Of a DNA stretch of 64,000 bases, positions 1-8,054 are shown piece by piece. A program made the translations under genes and the position numbers. Each line of letters opens with the position of its first letter. Position 1 is the first letter of the stretch. The DNA comes from Thermomicrobiales bacterium. Lineage in GTDB: Bacteria > Chloroflexota > Chloroflexia > Thermomicrobiales > UBA6265. The notes beneath the pieces are model-generated. The model was not told the DNA's origin. It searched no databases and was given only the letters and a program-made list of their open reading frames with translations. Where the stretch lies: the NCBI GenBank assembly GCA_023957015.1, contig JAMLHR010000006.1, positions 1 to 64,000 on the forward strand, written 5' to 3'.

Positions 1-91
1 CCCACCTCAGGGGTCATATGTCTCTGAACCTATACAGGGAATGTGAGCACCAATTTGCCAGTCCGCCATGGTGCTTGCTGTATCGGCATAT

Positions 92-119
92 TTGCATCGC
101 CCAAACACTCTCCTATACT
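92..119 (+). promoter_or_regulatory. Possible sigma-70 promoter for the C26 hydrolase pair
   Basis: A TTGCAT -35-like hexamer (92-97) is followed after 16 bases by TATACT (114-119). It lies about 40 bases before the TTG start of the first hydrolase gene. Assigned by eye only. Confidence 0.4.
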
Positions 120-158
120 GCCAGCAGAGTCAATCGTCCCAACTACAGGAGCACCGAT

Positions 159-929
159 TTGAAACCACTGATTGGCCTTACGCCAACACCTGAACTCGAG
201 GTAATGGAGCACGGAACCTTCCGCCGCCATACCCTTTCGGATCATTACTCCCGTGCGATCATCGCCGCGGGTGGAATACCGGTGATGCTGCCCTCCAACT
301 ATCTCAATCCTGCCGAGATGCTGGATCGACTCGATGGTGTGGTCATTACCGGTGGCGGCGATATCGATCCCGCCATTTATGGACAAGAGCGTAACGAGCT
401 CACTGCCGGCATCGATGACGAGCGCGATACGTTCGAACTCGCCCTGCTTAAAGCAGCCATGGAGATCGATTTGCCAATACTCGGTATCTGCCGCGGTTGC
501 CAGCTCTTCAACGTCGCCCTCGGCGGCACGCTCCATCAGGATATCGACACCCTGCACCCGAATCCTGTCCAGCATCGCCAGCAGAACCTTGGTGTTCATC
601 ACGAAGAGTCGTTCCAGACGGTCACGATTCTTCCCGGTGAGCATCCGCTGAACGGCTCCGTCGCGGCACCGACAACGGAAATCAACTCCTTCCATCATCA
701 GGGGATCGATCGCCTCGCGGATGCCCTCGAACCAATGGCCGTAACGGAAGATGGACTCGTGGAGGCCGTCTACCACCCGGGAATGCGTTACGGCGTAGCG
801 GTCCAGTGGCATCCGGAGTTGATGGCGCACAACTTCAGCGACCAGGCAGCGATCTTCTGCATGTTCGTCAAGGCCTGTGAGGTATATCAGGAAGCCTCTC
901 GCGCGTACGAGGGGGTCGAGATCGCATGA
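159..929 (+). CDS. Gamma-glutamyl-gamma-aminobutyrate hydrolase-like (peptidase C26) protein
   Basis: A class I glutamine amidotransferase-like hydrolase of the PuuD/C26 family, about 256 residues. These cytoplasmic enzymes cleave gamma-glutamyl amide bonds, for example in putrescine breakdown. The nucleophile elbow GICRGCQ places the catalytic cysteine at residue 111, and QWHPE supplies His218 and Glu220, completing the triad. The TTG start at 159 is chosen because AGGAG lies at 147-151 with 7-base spacing, and homology-like sequence (KPLIGLTP) begins right after it; an upstream ATG at 18 would add 47 residues with no family character. Its stop overlaps the start of a second family member by four bases (ATGA), so the two are translationally coupled. 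The substrate is unknown; no other polyamine gene is nearby. Confidence 0.85.
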   Translation: MKPLIGLTPTPELEVMEHGTFRRHTLSDHYSRAIIAAGGIPVMLPSNYLNPAEMLDRLDGVVITGGGDIDPAIYGQERNELTAGIDDERDTFELALLKAAMEIDLPILGICRGCQLFNVALGGTLHQDIDTLHPNPVQHRQQNLGVHHEESFQTVTILPGEHPLNGSVAAPTTEINSFHHQGIDRLADALEPMAVTEDGLVEAVYHPGMRYGVAVQWHPELMAHNFSDQAAIFCMFVKACEVYQEASRAYEGVEIA

Positions 930-1657
930 GCCAGCCAATCATCGGTGTGACACCGAGCGCAGGATTGAACGAACTCGGCGTACGCACCTATTCGATCGCC
1001 GCAGACTATACGCAGGCAATCCAACGCGCTGGCGGACTTCCGGTTGTACTCCCTCTCCATATCACCGATATCGATGCGATCTTGTACCTGGTGGATGGCC
1101 TCGTCTTCTCGGGTGGTGGCGATATCGAACCCGGCCTGTTCAATCAGGACAAGCACGAAACCACAACCTATATCGACGAGGAACGCGATGCCTTCGAGCT
1201 CGCATTGATGCAGGCAGCATTCGAGCGCGACGTGCCGATCCTCGCGATCTGCCGCGGTGTTCAAGTGATGAATGTCGGTTTAGGCGGAGATCTGATTCAG
1301 GACATTCCCTCGCAAACCGACTCGGAGAAGGAACACGCACAGCGCGCCGTCGGTGTGGGCGAGCACGATCTCTTCCAGACCGCGACCGTGGACGACGGCG
1401 ACAATCCAGTCACCCAGGCACTGGGCACCGGATCGATCGATATCAACTCATTCCACCATCAGGCGCTGGGCACGGTGCCTGATGTGCTCGAAGTTGTGGC
1501 GAAAGGCGACGATGGCATTATCGAAGCCGTCTATGCGCCAGGAAGAAGCTACGCGATCGGCACGCAATGGCATCCGGAGCGGTTGGCTGCGCAGCACGAG
1601 GAGCATCAGCGACTGTTCGATGGATTGGTGGAGGCCGCTCGTAAGAGCATCAGGTAG
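926..1657 (+). CDS. Second peptidase C26 / PuuD-like gamma-glutamyl hydrolase
   Basis: A 243-residue paralogue of the preceding gene with the same architecture: N-terminal IIGVTP strand, VFSGGGDIEPGLF loop, nucleophile motif AICRGVQ (Cys109) and TQWHPER (His216). The two share clear residue-level similarity along their length, so a tandem duplication is likely. The ATGA overlap with the upstream gene points to a shared transcript and perhaps joint function or a heteromeric assembly, which is inference. A strong bidirectional hairpin follows at 1681-1716. The exact gamma-glutamyl substrate cannot be read from sequence. Confidence 0.85.
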   Translation: MSQPIIGVTPSAGLNELGVRTYSIAADYTQAIQRAGGLPVVLPLHITDIDAILYLVDGLVFSGGGDIEPGLFNQDKHETTTYIDEERDAFELALMQAAFERDVPILAICRGVQVMNVGLGGDLIQDIPSQTDSEKEHAQRAVGVGEHDLFQTATVDDGDNPVTQALGTGSIDINSFHHQALGTVPDVLEVVAKGDDGIIEAVYAPGRSYAIGTQWHPERLAAQHEEHQRLFDGLVEAARKSIR

Positions 1658-1680
1658 ATCGCGGACATCAAGAGAGACGA

Positions 1681-1716
1681 CAAGAGGGGAAGTCGGTTGG
1701 CCGACTCCCCCTCTTG
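1681..1716. terminator. Bidirectional hairpin terminator between C26 gene and lon
   Basis: Two 16-base arms (1681-1696 and 1701-1716) pair almost perfectly around a TTGG loop. It sits in the 69-base gap between two converging genes and can serve both. Confidence 0.7.
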
Positions 1717-1726
1717 CCGTATCTGG

Positions 1727-4291
1727 TTAGGCGACTGTCACCGCCTCAGCGGGTGCATCGATCACCGGTTCCCGCTTTTGCTCAGTTTTACGCAGATCGT
1801 GGAACTCCACCGGCATGCTTACGGCAAGCGCATCATCCAAAGTATCCGCCAGAACGAAAGTCATCTCGTCACGAACTTCATCCGGCAGATCATCGAGATC
1901 AACCTCATTCCTCTTCGGCAAGATGAATGTAGTGCAGCCGGCGCGAAGCGCGCCCAGCGCCTTCTCCTTGATGCCACCAACCGGTAGCACCTGGCCGCGC
2001 AACGTGAACTCACCCGTCATCGCGACATCGCCACGAACCGGAACACCGGAAAGCAATGAAACCAACGCGGTCGTGATCGCAACCCCAGCGGACGGTCCAT
2101 CCTTCGGCACGGCACCAGCAGGTACATGGATGTGGATATCCGAGTCCTTGTAGAAGTCCGGATCGATTCCCAGCTCTGCCGCCCGTGAGCGGACGAAGGA
2201 GAACGCGGCCTGCGCGGATTCCTTCATCACATCGCCAAGCTGACCGGTGACGATCATGCCGCCCTTACCAGGCATTCGCGTTGCTTCGATGAACATGATG
2301 TCGCCACCAAACGCATTGACACCAACACCGATGCTCACACCCGGCTGCGATGTACGCTGCTCCAGCTCCTCATAGAAGAATCGCGGTCGACCAAGGTACT
2401 CGCGAATCTCGGCCGTAGTGATCGTTGAAGGTACCTCGGTACCCTCAGCCACACGCGTCGCGATCTTGCGCGTGGCGCTACCAACCTCGCGCTCGAGATT
2501 CCGGACGCCCGCTTCGCGCGTGTAGTGCTGGATGATCGCCATCAACGCGTCATCCTCCCACGCAATCTCGCGGCCGATCAACCCGTTCGCCTTCATCTGC
2601 TTCGGGACAAGGTAGCGCTTCGCGATCTCGAGCTTGTCCTCATCCGTGTAGCTACTGAGTTCGACGATCTCCATGCGATCTCGCAACGGCGCCGGTATCG
2701 TGTCCAACATATTCGCGGTGGCGATGAACATCACCTTACTCAGGTCAAACGGAACATCCAGATAGTGATCGCGGAAGTCGCCGTTCTGCTCGGGATCAAG
2801 CACTTCCAGCAGCGCCGAGGACGGATCACCGCGCCAGTCGTTGCCGAGCTTATCCACCTCATCCAGCACGAAGACCGGGTCAGACGTACCAGCCCGACGA
2901 ATCGCCTGAATGATGCGACCCGGCATGGCACCAACGTAGGTGCGGCGGTGACCGCGAATCTCGCTCTCGTCACGAACACCACCGAGGCTCATACGAGTCA
3001 GTTCCCGCCCGAGCGCGCGAGCGATGCTCTGCGCCAAACTGGTCTTCCCCACGCCCGGCGGACCGACGAAGACGAGGATCGGTTCCCGATTGATGACATT
3101 CTCGTCACCAGTTTCCGCGGCGATATCCTGCTTCAGCTTACGCACCGCAAGGTACTCGAGGATACGATCCTTGATCTTCTCCAGACCGTAGTGATCCTCA
3201 TCGAGAATGGCACGCGCCTTCTGGATATCAATCGGCTGCTCGGTCGTCTTACCCCACGGCAGACTCACCAACCAATCCAGATAGGTCTTGATCACACCGT
3301 ATTCGGCGGCAGCCGGCGGCAGCTTGGAAAGTCGATCCAACTCACGCTGAGCCTCCTTGCGGGCCTCGTCAGACATACCGCTTTGCTCGATCTGCTCACG
3401 CAGATCGTTGATCTCGGCTTCCTGATCACTGGTTTCACCGAGCTCGCGCTGAATCGCCTTCATCTGCTCGCGCAGGAAGTATTCGCGCTGGCTCTTGCCC
3501 ATCTCCTCCTGGACATCGGACTGGATCTTTCGACCCAGCTCCAACACCTCCAGCTCCTTTGTCAGGTAGCCGATAAGGAACTTCAGCTTCTCGGCGATGT
3601 CGGTCAGTTCAAGTACATGCTGCCGCTCACTCGGTTCCATACGAAGGTTGGACGTGATGAGGTACGTGAGATGCACTGGGTCATCGAGCGCATTCATGGA
3701 GGCGATCAGCAGTTCATCTGGCAAATGCTGGACCAAACCAACCGCGCGCTCGAAGAGCTCATGAGCATTGCGGGCAAGCGCCTCGATCTCCACCGTTTCC
3801 GGAGCGATCTCGGGCGTACGGCGAATGCGTGCCTTCAGGAAAGGCTCCTCCTCAACAACCTCGAGGATCTCCATACGCTCGAGCCCCTGCACCGCCAGAC
3901 GCATAGTGCCATCCGGCACGCGCATCATCTGGTGAATCGTGGCGACGGAACCGATCTCGAGGATATCCTCAGGGCCAGCGTTATCCTGCTCATCATCCTT
4001 CTGCATGACCATGGCGACCATGCGATCACTTTGCATCACCGCATCAATGAGTCGCAACGATCGCTCCTGCGCTGCCGCCAACGGCACTAGCGTATGCGGG
4101 AGAATCACCGTTGCCTTTAGCGGCAACAGGGGAATGATCTCCTCGACAGGTTCGATAGCGATATCGTCCGCATCACTGGCAATAGTCTCATCGCGCACTT
4201 CATCGTTCTCTGCCACGGTGGCTTCCTCGATCGGCGTTGGCTGATCGGTCTCCTCCACCGAATCCACGATGTTCTTCTCGTTATCTGTCAC
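1727..4291 (-). CDS. lon: ATP-dependent Lon protease (LonA)
   Basis: A full-length 854-residue LonA. An acidic N-terminal extension of about 50 residues precedes the substrate-binding LAN domain (IIPLLPLKATVILPHTLVPL), then a coiled coil, an AAA+ module with Walker A GPPGVGKTS and Walker B PVFVLDEVDK, and the S16 protease domain. The Ser-Lys dyad is visible: Ser734 in PKDGPSAGV and Lys777 in the GGIKEK motif. Lon degrades misfolded and selected regulatory proteins in the cytoplasm. The GTG start at 4291 has AGGAG 7 bases upstream. It lies 15 bases downstream of hsp20 on the same strand, so the small chaperone and the protease are probably one stress operon. Confidence 0.97.
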   Translation of the reverse strand: MTDNEKNIVDSVEETDQPTPIEEATVAENDEVRDETIASDADDIAIEPVEEIIPLLPLKATVILPHTLVPLAAAQERSLRLIDAVMQSDRMVAMVMQKDDEQDNAGPEDILEIGSVATIHQMMRVPDGTMRLAVQGLERMEILEVVEEEPFLKARIRRTPEIAPETVEIEALARNAHELFERAVGLVQHLPDELLIASMNALDDPVHLTYLITSNLRMEPSERQHVLELTDIAEKLKFLIGYLTKELEVLELGRKIQSDVQEEMGKSQREYFLREQMKAIQRELGETSDQEAEINDLREQIEQSGMSDEARKEAQRELDRLSKLPPAAAEYGVIKTYLDWLVSLPWGKTTEQPIDIQKARAILDEDHYGLEKIKDRILEYLAVRKLKQDIAAETGDENVINREPILVFVGPPGVGKTSLAQSIARALGRELTRMSLGGVRDESEIRGHRRTYVGAMPGRIIQAIRRAGTSDPVFVLDEVDKLGNDWRGDPSSALLEVLDPEQNGDFRDHYLDVPFDLSKVMFIATANMLDTIPAPLRDRMEIVELSSYTDEDKLEIAKRYLVPKQMKANGLIGREIAWEDDALMAIIQHYTREAGVRNLEREVGSATRKIATRVAEGTEVPSTITTAEIREYLGRPRFFYEELEQRTSQPGVSIGVGVNAFGGDIMFIEATRMPGKGGMIVTGQLGDVMKESAQAAFSFVRSRAAELGIDPDFYKDSDIHIHVPAGAVPKDGPSAGVAITTALVSLLSGVPVRGDVAMTGEFTLRGQVLPVGGIKEKALGALRAGCTTFILPKRNEVDLDDLPDEVRDEMTFVLADTLDDALAVSMPVEFHDLRKTEQKREPVIDAPAEAVTVA

Positions 4292-4306
4292 GTTGCTACT
4301 CCTGGA

Positions 4307-4762
4307 TTAGTTCTCGGTGTGAGGAATGACACGCTTTGGCACGATAGTCACACCCTGAATGCGCTTGAGGCTGATGCGGAGGAAGCCGTTCTCATAGCTA
4401 GCTTCGGCACCTTCCTGCTCGACCTGGAATGGAAGTCGAATCTCGACACCGAATGGGCCGTATCCAATGCGAGCGATATGGTAACTGCGATGACTGCTCG
4501 CGCACATATCCTGGCGCTCGCCTTGAATGGTGAGCACATCGCCCTCAAGGACGATATCGATCTCCTCCGGATTCATACCAGCAATCTCGGCGACGACCTC
4601 CAGCGAATCCTCTGTTTCATATACCTCAACCGGTGGCCGCCACATCGGACGACGATTGCGCTCAGTTGCGGCTGATGAGCCGAGCATGGAGAGGAACATC
4701 GCATCCAGATCATGCTGGCGGCGCGTATCCGGTCGAGGACGAACCTTACGAACAACAATCAC
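4307..4762 (-). CDS. Small heat-shock protein, Hsp20/alpha-crystallin family
   Basis: A 151-residue ATP-independent holdase. The alpha-crystallin domain spans roughly residues 50-140: PPVEVYETEDSLEVVAEIAG begins it, and the signature ENGFLRISL (usual G-x-L) closes it. The GTG at 4762 is preferred because AAAGGAG lies just upstream; an earlier in-frame ATG at 4840 would cross a hairpin and add 26 unlike residues. The gene heads the hsp20-lon operon. Its long leader contains a hairpin (see 4795-4834), and no CIRCE element is visible, so regulation differs from groESL in this window. Confidence 0.93.
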   Translation of the reverse strand: MIVVRKVRPRPDTRRQHDLDAMFLSMLGSSAATERNRRPMWRPPVEVYETEDSLEVVAEIAGMNPEEIDIVLEGDVLTIQGERQDMCASSHRSYHIARIGYGPFGVEIRLPFQVEQEGAEASYENGFLRISLKRIQGVTIVPKRVIPHTEN

Positions 4763-4794
4763 AAAACGGCTCCTTTCACAATCAATACATGGCC

Positions 4795-4834
4795 GAACCC
4801 GGAATAGGAAGTACACCGTAGGTCTTCCGGGTTC
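4795..4834 (-). promoter_or_regulatory. Inverted repeat in the hsp20 5' leader
   Basis: Ten-base perfect arms GAACCCGGAA and TTCCGGGTTC enclose a 20-base loop upstream of the GTG start and its Shine-Dalgarno. A TATAGT -10-like box lies further upstream (4846-4851, minus strand). Role unknown: it may be an RNA structure in the leader or an operator. Confidence 0.4.
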
Positions 4835-4920
4835 ATGCAATACAGACTATACACCGTGTAGCACTGATATGCCACGATTCGTATCAACTTACTGTGGATT
4901 AGTCTCAGACATGATCTCCG

Positions 4921-5793
4921 TCAGGTGCCGATGATCATGACGGTCAGGACGGTGATCGACCAACCGACCACAGCCAGAAGCAAGGGGGTGTCTTTCCACA
5001 GGAGCGTTTCCGGTGTGCTGCCCTCGCCCTTGGCCATCACCAGCAGCAAATAGCGGAACAACGCGAAGATCACGAAGGGAACGGTCAACATCATCGAGCC
5101 GTTCTCGGGCACGGAGTCGGAGGTAAAGCTATAGATGCCGTAGCTCATGATCGAACAGGTCGCGGTGATGATCAGGAACTGATCCAGCATAGGTAGCGAG
5201 TACTCCGCCAGCGTCGGTCGATGAGCCGCGGCACCATCGCTCAAGCGAACTAACTCACTGCGTCGCTTGCCGAAGGCGAGGAAGAGGGCCAGCAACATCG
5301 TGCAGAGCATCAGCCATGAGGACACGGGGACTTCAATCGCGGTCGCACCCGCGACCGCCCTTAGGACGAATCCGCCCGCAATCACAAACGCATCCACCAA
5401 AACAACGGACTTCAACTTCATGCCATAGGCGAGCATGAGCGTGGCATACGCCAATATGACCAGCGTCAATAACGGAGTGATCAACCATGATCCGAGAAAC
5501 GCCACTGCTGCCAGGGCGATGGAGACGGTGATGGCCGCGGGCGAACTCACCTGGCCAGCTGCCAGCGGCCTGTTTCGCTTGGTTGGGTGGAGGCGATCAC
5601 GATCGCGATCGATCCAGTCGTTGAGGATGTAGACGCTGCTACTAATCGCGCAGAAAACCAGGAATGCCGCGATCGAACGCCAGATCGCGTGAGTGATGGT
5701 CGGGTGACCGAAGACAAGCGCCGCGAATACGACCGCGTTCTTGCTCCACTGGGTGACTCGTAGTGTTCGTAGCCAAATGGCGACGGTCGTCAT
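4921..5793 (-). CDS. UbiA-family prenyltransferase, decaprenyl-phosphate phosphoribosyltransferase-like
   Basis: A 290-residue integral membrane protein with about eight to nine hydrophobic segments. The first Asp-rich motif NDWIDRDRDRLHPTKRNRPL and the GMKLKSVVLVDAF region resemble decaprenyl-phosphate phosphoribosyltransferases, which move phosphoribose onto a polyprenyl phosphate for cell-envelope arabinan synthesis. Other UbiA enzymes prenylate quinones, so the substrate is inferred. The ATG at 5793 follows an AGGGAT ribosome site. It is divergent from the polyprenyl diphosphate synthase gene at 5925, whose product could supply the lipid. No other arabinan genes are in the window. Confidence 0.8.
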   Translation of the reverse strand: MTTVAIWLRTLRVTQWSKNAVVFAALVFGHPTITHAIWRSIAAFLVFCAISSSVYILNDWIDRDRDRLHPTKRNRPLAAGQVSSPAAITVSIALAAVAFLGSWLITPLLTLVILAYATLMLAYGMKLKSVVLVDAFVIAGGFVLRAVAGATAIEVPVSSWLMLCTMLLALFLAFGKRRSELVRLSDGAAAHRPTLAEYSLPMLDQFLIITATCSIMSYGIYSFTSDSVPENGSMMLTVPFVIFALFRYLLLVMAKGEGSTPETLLWKDTPLLLAVVGWSITVLTVMIIGT

Positions 5794-5840
5794 ACTTATC
5801 CCTACCGCAGAAAAAGCGGATACGATCAATCATTCTGGCG

Positions 5841-5869
5841 TTGACATGCCTGTTTGGCAGCAATGATAC
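5841..5869 (+). promoter_or_regulatory. Sigma-70-type promoter for polyprenyl synthetase
   Basis: Perfect TTGACA (5841-5846), a 17-base spacer and TGATAC (5864-5869), or GATACT with 18 bases. It is about 55 bases before the TTG start at 5925, in the divergent gap. Confidence 0.6.
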
Positions 5870-5924
5870 TGTGCAGAAGCTTACGGGGAGAGGGGGTCAG
5901 GCGCTGACCCACAGGGAGGATCGC

Positions 5925-6911
5925 TTGAACGCCAGCACCCGAGATGTCTTTACGATCATGAAACCAGACCTCGAACGCGTCGAGGATGTGCTGGTCACTG
6001 CGGCGAGTATCGATTACCCCATCGTCAACACCATGCTCCACGCGATTGTCAGCGGTGGCGGGAAACGACTTCGACCGGTACTTCTGCTATTAGCAGCGAA
6101 GGCGTTCGGCACATTCAACGAGCGGGCAGTCGATGTTGCTGCTGGCGTTGAACTGCTGCACACTGCCTCACTCGTTCACGACGATAGTATCGACAAAGCC
6201 GCGCTTCGTCGCGGGAATCCGACACTTAATACCGAACTCAGCACCGGTGCCGTGATTCTGATCGGCGATTATCTCTTCGCCCAGAGCGCCATCCTGGCCG
6301 CCCGACCGGAGAATCCACGCGTGATGGTGATCTTCGCGACCACGCTCGCCGAGATCTGCGATGGACAAATCCGCGAGACGCTGGAGGCGCACCGACTGGA
6401 TCAGTCGATGGCCGAGTACGAGGTTCGCATCTTCGGCAAGACAGCGGCGCTCTTCGCCGGTGCCGCCGAGATGGGCGCAGTCCTGGGTGGTGGCAGCGAT
6501 GAGCAAGTCGCGAATCTCCGCCAAATCGGTACCGATCTGGGTATGGCGTTCCAGGTGATCGACGACGTCCTTGATTTGCGCGAATCCAGCGAAACGATCG
6601 GCAAACCAGCAGGCAATGACCTGCGTCAGGGCGTGGTGACTGTGCCGGTTATGAGCTTTATCGCCAATCTCCCAGCAGACGCTCCGCAACGGGCATTGAT
6701 CGAGCGTATCGTCGCCGGTGATGAGACCAACGACCAGACAATCGATGCGCTAGTGCAAGAGATTCGGAACTCGGGTGCCTTGGTCGAGGCCGAGCGTATT
6801 GCGCAGGGTTATGTTGCCTCCGCACGGGCGCGCGTGGAGTTGGTCCCGGACGAGGATACTCGCGATTCGCTGAATCAGTTGCTCGACCTGGCCACAATCC
6901 GGAGCGTGTAA
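5925..6911 (+). CDS. Polyprenyl diphosphate synthase (trans-isoprenyl)
   Basis: A 328-residue class I isoprenyl diphosphate synthase that condenses isopentenyl diphosphate onto an allylic primer. Both Asp-rich motifs are present: HDDSIDKAALRRG (first, DDxxD) and QVIDDVLDL (second), together with the GGGKRLRP substrate-binding motif near residue 45. Length fits octaprenyl/heptaprenyl synthases, which make quinone side chains or lipid carriers. The TTG start at 5925 is chosen because GGGAGGA ends 4 bases before it; an ATG at 5958 is the alternative. An upstream ATG at 5763 overlaps the divergent gene and the promoter and is unlikely. Confidence 0.92.
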   Translation: MNASTRDVFTIMKPDLERVEDVLVTAASIDYPIVNTMLHAIVSGGGKRLRPVLLLLAAKAFGTFNERAVDVAAGVELLHTASLVHDDSIDKAALRRGNPTLNTELSTGAVILIGDYLFAQSAILAARPENPRVMVIFATTLAEICDGQIRETLEAHRLDQSMAEYEVRIFGKTAALFAGAAEMGAVLGGGSDEQVANLRQIGTDLGMAFQVIDDVLDLRESSETIGKPAGNDLRQGVVTVPVMSFIANLPADAPQRALIERIVAGDETNDQTIDALVQEIRNSGALVEAERIAQGYVASARARVELVPDEDTRDSLNQLLDLATIRSV

Positions 6912-6933
6912 CGCGGATTCCCAACGTAATAGC

Positions 6934-7040
6934 GGTAGCAGGGCAGATAAACTGCCCTCGAGATGCGGCCAAAAGGGGAAACAAGGGCACGCTTTGCTGC
7001 TCGGTTGCGCCTCGGCCACCTGCGGTGCTCCGCTGCTACC
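6934..7040 (+). repeat. Dispersed hairpin repeat, copy A
   Basis: The core (6934-6958) is GGTAGCAGGGCAG, five bases, CTGCCCT. The wider element ends with CTGCTACC at 7033-7040, the reverse complement of its first bases, so it is about 107 bp with inverted ends. It fills the 204-bp gap between two converging genes. Further copies are at 37587, 41930 and 52923. Confidence 0.6.
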
Positions 7041-7115
7041 AAACCCCAGACGACAGCACAATGCGAATTCTCTCCAGGAATCACAGATGGGCTCCGGCGT
7101 CGTTGCCGGACCACA

Positions 7116-8054
7116 TTACTCTGCTCCGTCCAAACCGGCATCATCCTGGACGTACGGCATACCCAGCGCATCGCAGAACCGACGCAGGAACACCTCGGCC
7201 TTTACCTCGGTGGCGATCAAAACGTTGCCGCCATCCCTGACGATCGTGCGGCCCCGCTCCTCGCCATCGGTCACCACCTCAACCGCATACGGTTCCAGTG
7301 TCACCAGGGACTCGTCGAGCGCAACCGCCACGGCCAGAGGATCGTGCAGGAAGAATCCGCTGCGCACCCGCTCGGTAAACGTGCGAGCGGCGATCTTCCT
7401 CATGAGCCCGGCAGCACCACTGAATTTCTCCGGGATCGCCTCCCACATTCTGGTGGTAATGGCAACCTGATGGGTCACATCCAAGCCGATCGCGATGACC
7501 TCGTTCCACTCGGTAGCAAATACCTGCGCGGCCGCATCCGGGTCGGCCCAGATGTTGAACTCGGCATAGGGTGTGACGTTGCCGGGATTGAAGAAGGCAC
7601 CGCCCATTAGCACCAGTTTGCCGATCTGCTGCGCGATCTGCGGTCGCAAGGACAAGGCGATCGCGAGATTCGTGAGCGGACCGGCGGCAACGAAGGTGAG
7701 ATCACCCTGGAACTCCTCTGCCATGGCAATGATGGCCTCCGGTGCCGTCAGGTCGGCCTCATCGGCCAACGCATCTGGAATCGTCGCGCCACCTAGTCCG
7801 TTGCCACCATGGATATGGGCGGCATCCTGGAACGGCTTGATCAGCGGGCGACTGGCACCGCGAAATACGGGTACATCCTCGGCACCAAGCAGGCTCAGCA
7901 CTTTCAGCGTATTGCCGGTAGTGAGATCGATGTGGATGTTGCCAGCCACCGTGGAGACTGCGACCAAATCCGCCTCCAGACCAAGCGCATAGGCGATGGC
8001 GGCGGCATCATCAACACCAGTATCAACATCAAGCATGATCGGCTGAAAGCTCAT
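7116..8054 (-). CDS. Inosine-uridine preferring nucleoside hydrolase
   Basis: A 312-residue nucleoside N-ribohydrolase that splits ribonucleosides into base and ribose. The calcium-binding signature DVDTGVDDAAAI (usually DxDxxxDD) lies at residues 9-20, and family blocks GGNGLGG and LVLMGGAF follow. Substrate preference (purine or pyrimidine) cannot be decided. Its ATG overlaps the stop of the upstream glycerate kinase gene by four bases (ATGA), so it ends a tightly packed lspA-rluD-glycerate kinase-hydrolase operon. No metabolic link among these four genes is obvious. Confidence 0.92.
   Translation of the reverse strand: MSFQPIMLDVDTGVDDAAAIAYALGLEADLVAVSTVAGNIHIDLTTGNTLKVLSLLGAEDVPVFRGASRPLIKPFQDAAHIHGGNGLGGATIPDALADEADLTAPEAIIAMAEEFQGDLTFVAAGPLTNLAIALSLRPQIAQQIGKLVLMGGAFFNPGNVTPYAEFNIWADPDAAAQVFATEWNEVIAIGLDVTHQVAITTRMWEAIPEKFSGAAGLMRKIAARTFTERVRSGFFLHDPLAVAVALDESLVTLEPYAVEVVTDGEERGRTIVRDGGNVLIATEVKAEVFLRRFCDALGMPYVQDDAGLDGAE

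Noticed and set aside
2525-4090. A 521-codon open frame on the plus strand inside lon
   Set aside because: Antisense to the conserved Lon sequence, with no recognisable motifs or start signal.
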